DNA from: Chryseobacterium gilvum
GTDB lineage: Bacteria; Bacteroidota; Bacteroidia; Flavobacteriales; Weeksellaceae
Direction of reading: 5' to 3'
Assembly: GCF_025628965.1 (NCBI RefSeq)
Contig: NZ_JAOTEN010000001.1
Location: 496,001-560,000, forward strand
Length of the DNA stretch: 64,000 nucleotides
Position numbers and translations under genes: made by a program. The stretch's first letter is position 1. Every line of letters begins with the position of its first letter. The notes below the pieces were generated by a model, which worked only from the letters and a program-made list of their open reading frames with translations, ran no database searches and was not told the DNA's origin. Below, piece by piece: positions 61,968-64,000 of this stretch.

Positions 61968-62537
61968 TTACCGTATGTTTTTTCTGATTCTGCTCAGTGA
62001 AGATTGGGTAACGCCCAGATAAGAAGCAATATAAGAAAGCGGAATCCGGTTGACAACAGTAGGATATATTTCAAGAAATTTCAGGTACCTTGTGGTCGCA
62101 TCTTCTGAAACCAGCGGACTTCTCCGTTCTACTTTCTGCATTAGTGCTCTTGAAATAATTTTATGAACAATAGTTTCCCATCCCACAATCGTCTGCAAAA
62201 GTTCGAGCCAGTCTTTTCTTGAAAAAATAATTAAAGTACAGTCGGTAACTGCCTGAACGTAAGCGCTGGAAGGAATTTCATTATCAAAGCTCTCCAGATC
62301 TACCACAAGATTGTTTTCTTCAATAAAATATTTGGTGACTTCCTCGCCCTGATTATTATAATAACAGACCCTCATAATACCATCAATGATAAAGCCGACC
62401 CGTCGTGCGGTTTTTCCTGCTTCTGAAAAATATTCATCTTTCGGAATGACGATTTCTGTGGCTTTACTAGCAATGAAATCAATCTGCTGCTGATTAAGAT
62501 TTCCGAACCGTAAAATAAAATCAAATAGTTGTTTCAT
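61968..62537 (-). CDS. Crp/Fnr family transcriptional regulator
   Basis: A 189-aa protein. N-terminal cyclic-nucleotide-binding-type beta-roll (about 20-130) and a short C-terminal helix-turn-helix (about 160-187): IPLSYIASYLGVTQSSLSRIRK at its core. The effector pocket lacks an obvious complete cAMP set, so the ligand is unknown; many Bacteroidota members of this type have no known ligand. Copies of the 16-bp site TTTGTCATTTGG[C/T]AAA lie before this gene and before the SDR gene behind it, so I infer that it controls both. Confidence 0.85.
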   Translation of the reverse strand: MKQLFDFILRFGNLNQQQIDFIASKATEIVIPKDEYFSEAGKTARRVGFIIDGIMRVCYYNNQGEEVTKYFIEENNLVVDLESFDNEIPSSAYVQAVTDCTLIIFSRKDWLELLQTIVGWETIVHKIISRALMQKVERRSPLVSEDATTRYLKFLEIYPTVVNRIPLSYIASYLGVTQSSLSRIRKNIR

Positions 62538-62570
62538 GAGCGCAATGTAAAGAAAGTTGTCTTTATGGGA

Positions 62571-62586
62571 TTTGTCATTTGGTAAA
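62571..62586. promoter_or_regulatory. operator-like site, copy 2 (before the regulator gene)
   Basis: TTTGTCATTTGGTAAA, differing at one base from copy 1, lies 34 nt upstream of the regulator start. The match extends to 19 nt (ATTTGTCATTTGG[C/T]AAAAA). Confidence 0.65.
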
Positions 62587-62644
62587 AAATGAAATTATGT
62601 GCAGCAATCTAGTGAACTGGTAATTAGGATTTCAGGGATAATCA

Positions 62645-63073
62645 TTAAACATCTTTTATAAAATCTTCATATTCATAATAGAACCGTTCAAAACCGTCCA
62701 TTTTTTCTACAAAAAATTCGAAAATTTCCTGCCACGAATTTTTATTAAATATCGAGACATGCTGCTTTTCGACCCATATTCTGCTGATGATTTTACCGTT
62801 GTCGAGAATAAAATATTCTTCTTTGTGGAAATCTCCTACAAAATCTTTCAAGAGATCTTCTAAAGACCAGATCTTTTCGTAGTATGCATTCCGGAACACT
62901 TCATCTTTCATTTCAATATCCAGGGAAACTTCAGCCTTTTTATTGTCTGCATTGAATTTAAATGAAAAATCCTTCACTTTGGTGTCATACAAAACCCATT
63001 TTCGGGGAAATGATTTTCCAAAAGCGGTCCAAAATTCTTTTTTTAATTGCTGTGCTTCCTGTTTACTGAACAT
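62645..63073 (-). CDS. DUF4268 domain-containing protein
   Basis: A 142-aa protein that is entirely one DUF4268 domain: FWTAFGKSFPRKWVLYDTKVKDFSFKF at the start, IEMKDEVFRNAYYEKIWSLEDL in the middle and a C-terminal FEFFVEKMDGFERFYYEYEDFI. The family is predicted to be cytoplasmic and has no known function. It is separated from the Crp/Fnr regulator by about 100 nt and from the Rrf2 gene by a divergent promoter region. Confidence 0.85.
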   Translation of the reverse strand: MFSKQEAQQLKKEFWTAFGKSFPRKWVLYDTKVKDFSFKFNADNKKAEVSLDIEMKDEVFRNAYYEKIWSLEDLLKDFVGDFHKEEYFILDNGKIISRIWVEKQHVSIFNKNSWQEIFEFFVEKMDGFERFYYEYEDFIKDV

Positions 63074-63161
63074 ACTGCAAATGTATAAATTTTGTTGGAA
63101 AGCCTTATAAAAGCAAATACCTTGATCATTATTTTACAGTAAATTTTTAAAACAAATTTCC

Positions 63162-63169
63162 TATTTTTG
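63162..63169 (+). promoter_or_regulatory. -7 element of the Rrf2 gene
   Basis: TATTTTTG matches TAnnTTTG and ends only 5 nt before the ATG of the Rrf2 gene, so transcription would start at or very near the start codon. Confidence 0.5.
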
Positions 63170-63174
63170 TAGTA

Positions 63175-63582
63175 ATGCTTTCAAAAAAATCTCAATATGC
63201 CTTTAAAGCGCTTTCATATCTTGTAGAAAAAAGAAATGACGGCCCGGTTCTGATATCAGAAATTGCATTGTATAAGAAAATTCCTTTGAAATTTCTGGAG
63301 AATATTTTACTGCAGCTGAAAAAAGCAGATATTCTGGACAGTAAAAAAGGTAAGGGCGGCGGTTATTTTTTCAAGGAAAATCCGGGAAATATAAACCTTG
63401 CCAGAATTATCCGTCTGGTGAACGGCCCGATTGCCCTTCTTCCATGTGTAAGCCTGAACTTTTACGAAAAATGTGAAAACTGTACAGAAGAACACTGCAG
63501 TCTCCATGACGTTCTCATCGAAGTACGGGATGCATCTCTTCATATTTTAGAGCAAAAAACATTACTGGATCTGATTGACTGA
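63175..63582 (+). CDS. Rrf2 family transcriptional regulator with cysteine cluster
   Basis: A 135-aa winged-helix regulator. The DNA-binding domain (about 1-65) starts MLSKKSQYAFKALSYLVEKR and has a KKGKGGGYFF wing. Four cysteines (91, 100, 103 and 108) are arranged C-x8-C-x2-C-x4-C near the effector region, as in family members that bind an iron-sulfur cluster or sense nitric oxide or redox state. Which of these applies is not shown. It lies divergent from the DUF4268 gene and is followed by a small monooxygenase-like gene 98 nt away. Confidence 0.88.
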   Translation: MLSKKSQYAFKALSYLVEKRNDGPVLISEIALYKKIPLKFLENILLQLKKADILDSKKGKGGGYFFKENPGNINLARIIRLVNGPIALLPCVSLNFYEKCENCTEEHCSLHDVLIEVRDASLHILEQKTLLDLID

Positions 63583-63680
63583 TCTCTTTATAAAATCGTT
63601 TGAAGTTTAGGGTATGAATCATGTAAAAGCAGTACTGAAACCAGTGATTTATTTTTATTTTTATATCTTAAAAATTACCT

Positions 63681-63971
63681 ATGAATTTACATATAGTGGC
63701 ATTGTTTAAATTTAACGAAAGTTATCTGATGGACGCAGTAGAACTTTTCCAGACCTTGGTGAGAGAAACCAGAAAAGAAGAAGGATGTCTGCAATACGAT
63801 CTTGTAGAAGATAAAGACCAGAAAGGAACTTTTTTTCTGATCGAGCTTTGGGAAAGTGTAGAGCATCATAATCATCATAACGGAGCCGACCATCTTTTGA
63901 ATTTCCGTCTGAATGCCGCAAAAATATTAACAGAGAATATTGAAGTTTATAAAGGGTTTAAAATTTATTGA
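63681..63971 (+). CDS. antibiotic biosynthesis monooxygenase-family (ABM) protein
   Basis: A 96-aa dimeric ferredoxin-like fold protein of the ABM/YgiN type. Sequence landmarks: LFQTLVRETRKEEGCLQYDL (the first half), FFLIELWESVEHHNHH and a C-terminal IEVYKGF. YgiN-like members can act as quinol monooxygenases, while others degrade heme or act on polyketides. None of these is proved by the sequence. It may be controlled by the Rrf2 regulator upstream, but no shared site was found. Confidence 0.82.
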   Translation: MNLHIVALFKFNESYLMDAVELFQTLVRETRKEEGCLQYDLVEDKDQKGTFFLIELWESVEHHNHHNGADHLLNFRLNAAKILTENIEVYKGFKIY

Positions 63972-64000
63972 TAAAGATCTAATGATCAGATTTTATTGAC

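Overview
The window looks like chromosomal DNA of a low-GC flavobacterium, probably Chryseobacterium or a close relative in the Weeksellaceae. The evidence is nine proteins with type IX secretion (T9SS) C-terminal signals, the gliding genes gldF and gldG, promoters of the Bacteroidota form TTG-N19-21-TAnnTTTG, few Shine-Dalgarno sequences, and gene pairs such as ftsX/DUF3098/uppP. The genus is inferred from general resemblance. I see no tRNA, rRNA, insertion sequence, prophage, CRISPR array or recognisable defence system.

Layout. 1-6.6 kb: four tandem T9SS type A secreted adhesin-like proteins, the first cut by the window edge, with different passenger domains and nearly the same sorting tail. 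6.6-14.1 kb: a tiny membrane protein, a voltage-gated-type K+ channel with a zinc ribbon, a Nif3-like protein with a coiled-coil partner, acyl-CoA ligase and acyl-CoA dehydrogenase in divergent orientation, and a DUF4349 lipoprotein candidate. 14.3-20.5 kb: housekeeping genes (prfC, a P-loop kinase-like protein, a CPBP protease, an XTP/dITP pyrophosphatase, RNase Z, a TIGR02757 protein, and a two-helix membrane protein with a heptad-repeat tail). 20.6-29.2 kb: three tandem choice-of-anchor L proteins with T9SS type B tails; the middle one carries an internal tandem duplication of about 250 residues. 29.2-35.9 kb: rsmA on the minus strand, then ftsX-DUF3098-uppP-truB-rluF and rpsA. 36-43 kb: a secreted M36 metalloprotease, an EamA transporter, rplS, the two subunits of a 3-oxoacid CoA-transferase and a DUF4197 protein.

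43.2-49.7 kb: a same-strand cluster of GH20 hexosaminidase, glycosylasparaginase, CutC and GH2 beta-mannosidase. Together these activities could dismantle the core of N-linked glycans; CutC is the unexplained member. 49.7-57.1 kb: priA, dacB, a secreted M1 aminopeptidase and kbl. 57.1-61.1 kb: two uncharacterised small proteins, hemJ, gldF and gldG. 61.1-64 kb: an SDR oxidoreductase and a Crp/Fnr-type regulator that each carry the same near-palindromic upstream site, a DUF4268 protein, an Rrf2 regulator with a cysteine cluster and a small monooxygenase.

The window is mostly core genome. Its more unusual parts are the two T9SS cargo arrays, the N-glycan cluster with CutC, the repeated operator near 62 kb, a coiled-coil protein whose zinc ribbon has lost all its cysteines, and several intergenic inverted-repeat elements. 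Starts, promoters and terminators were judged by eye; no database search was run.
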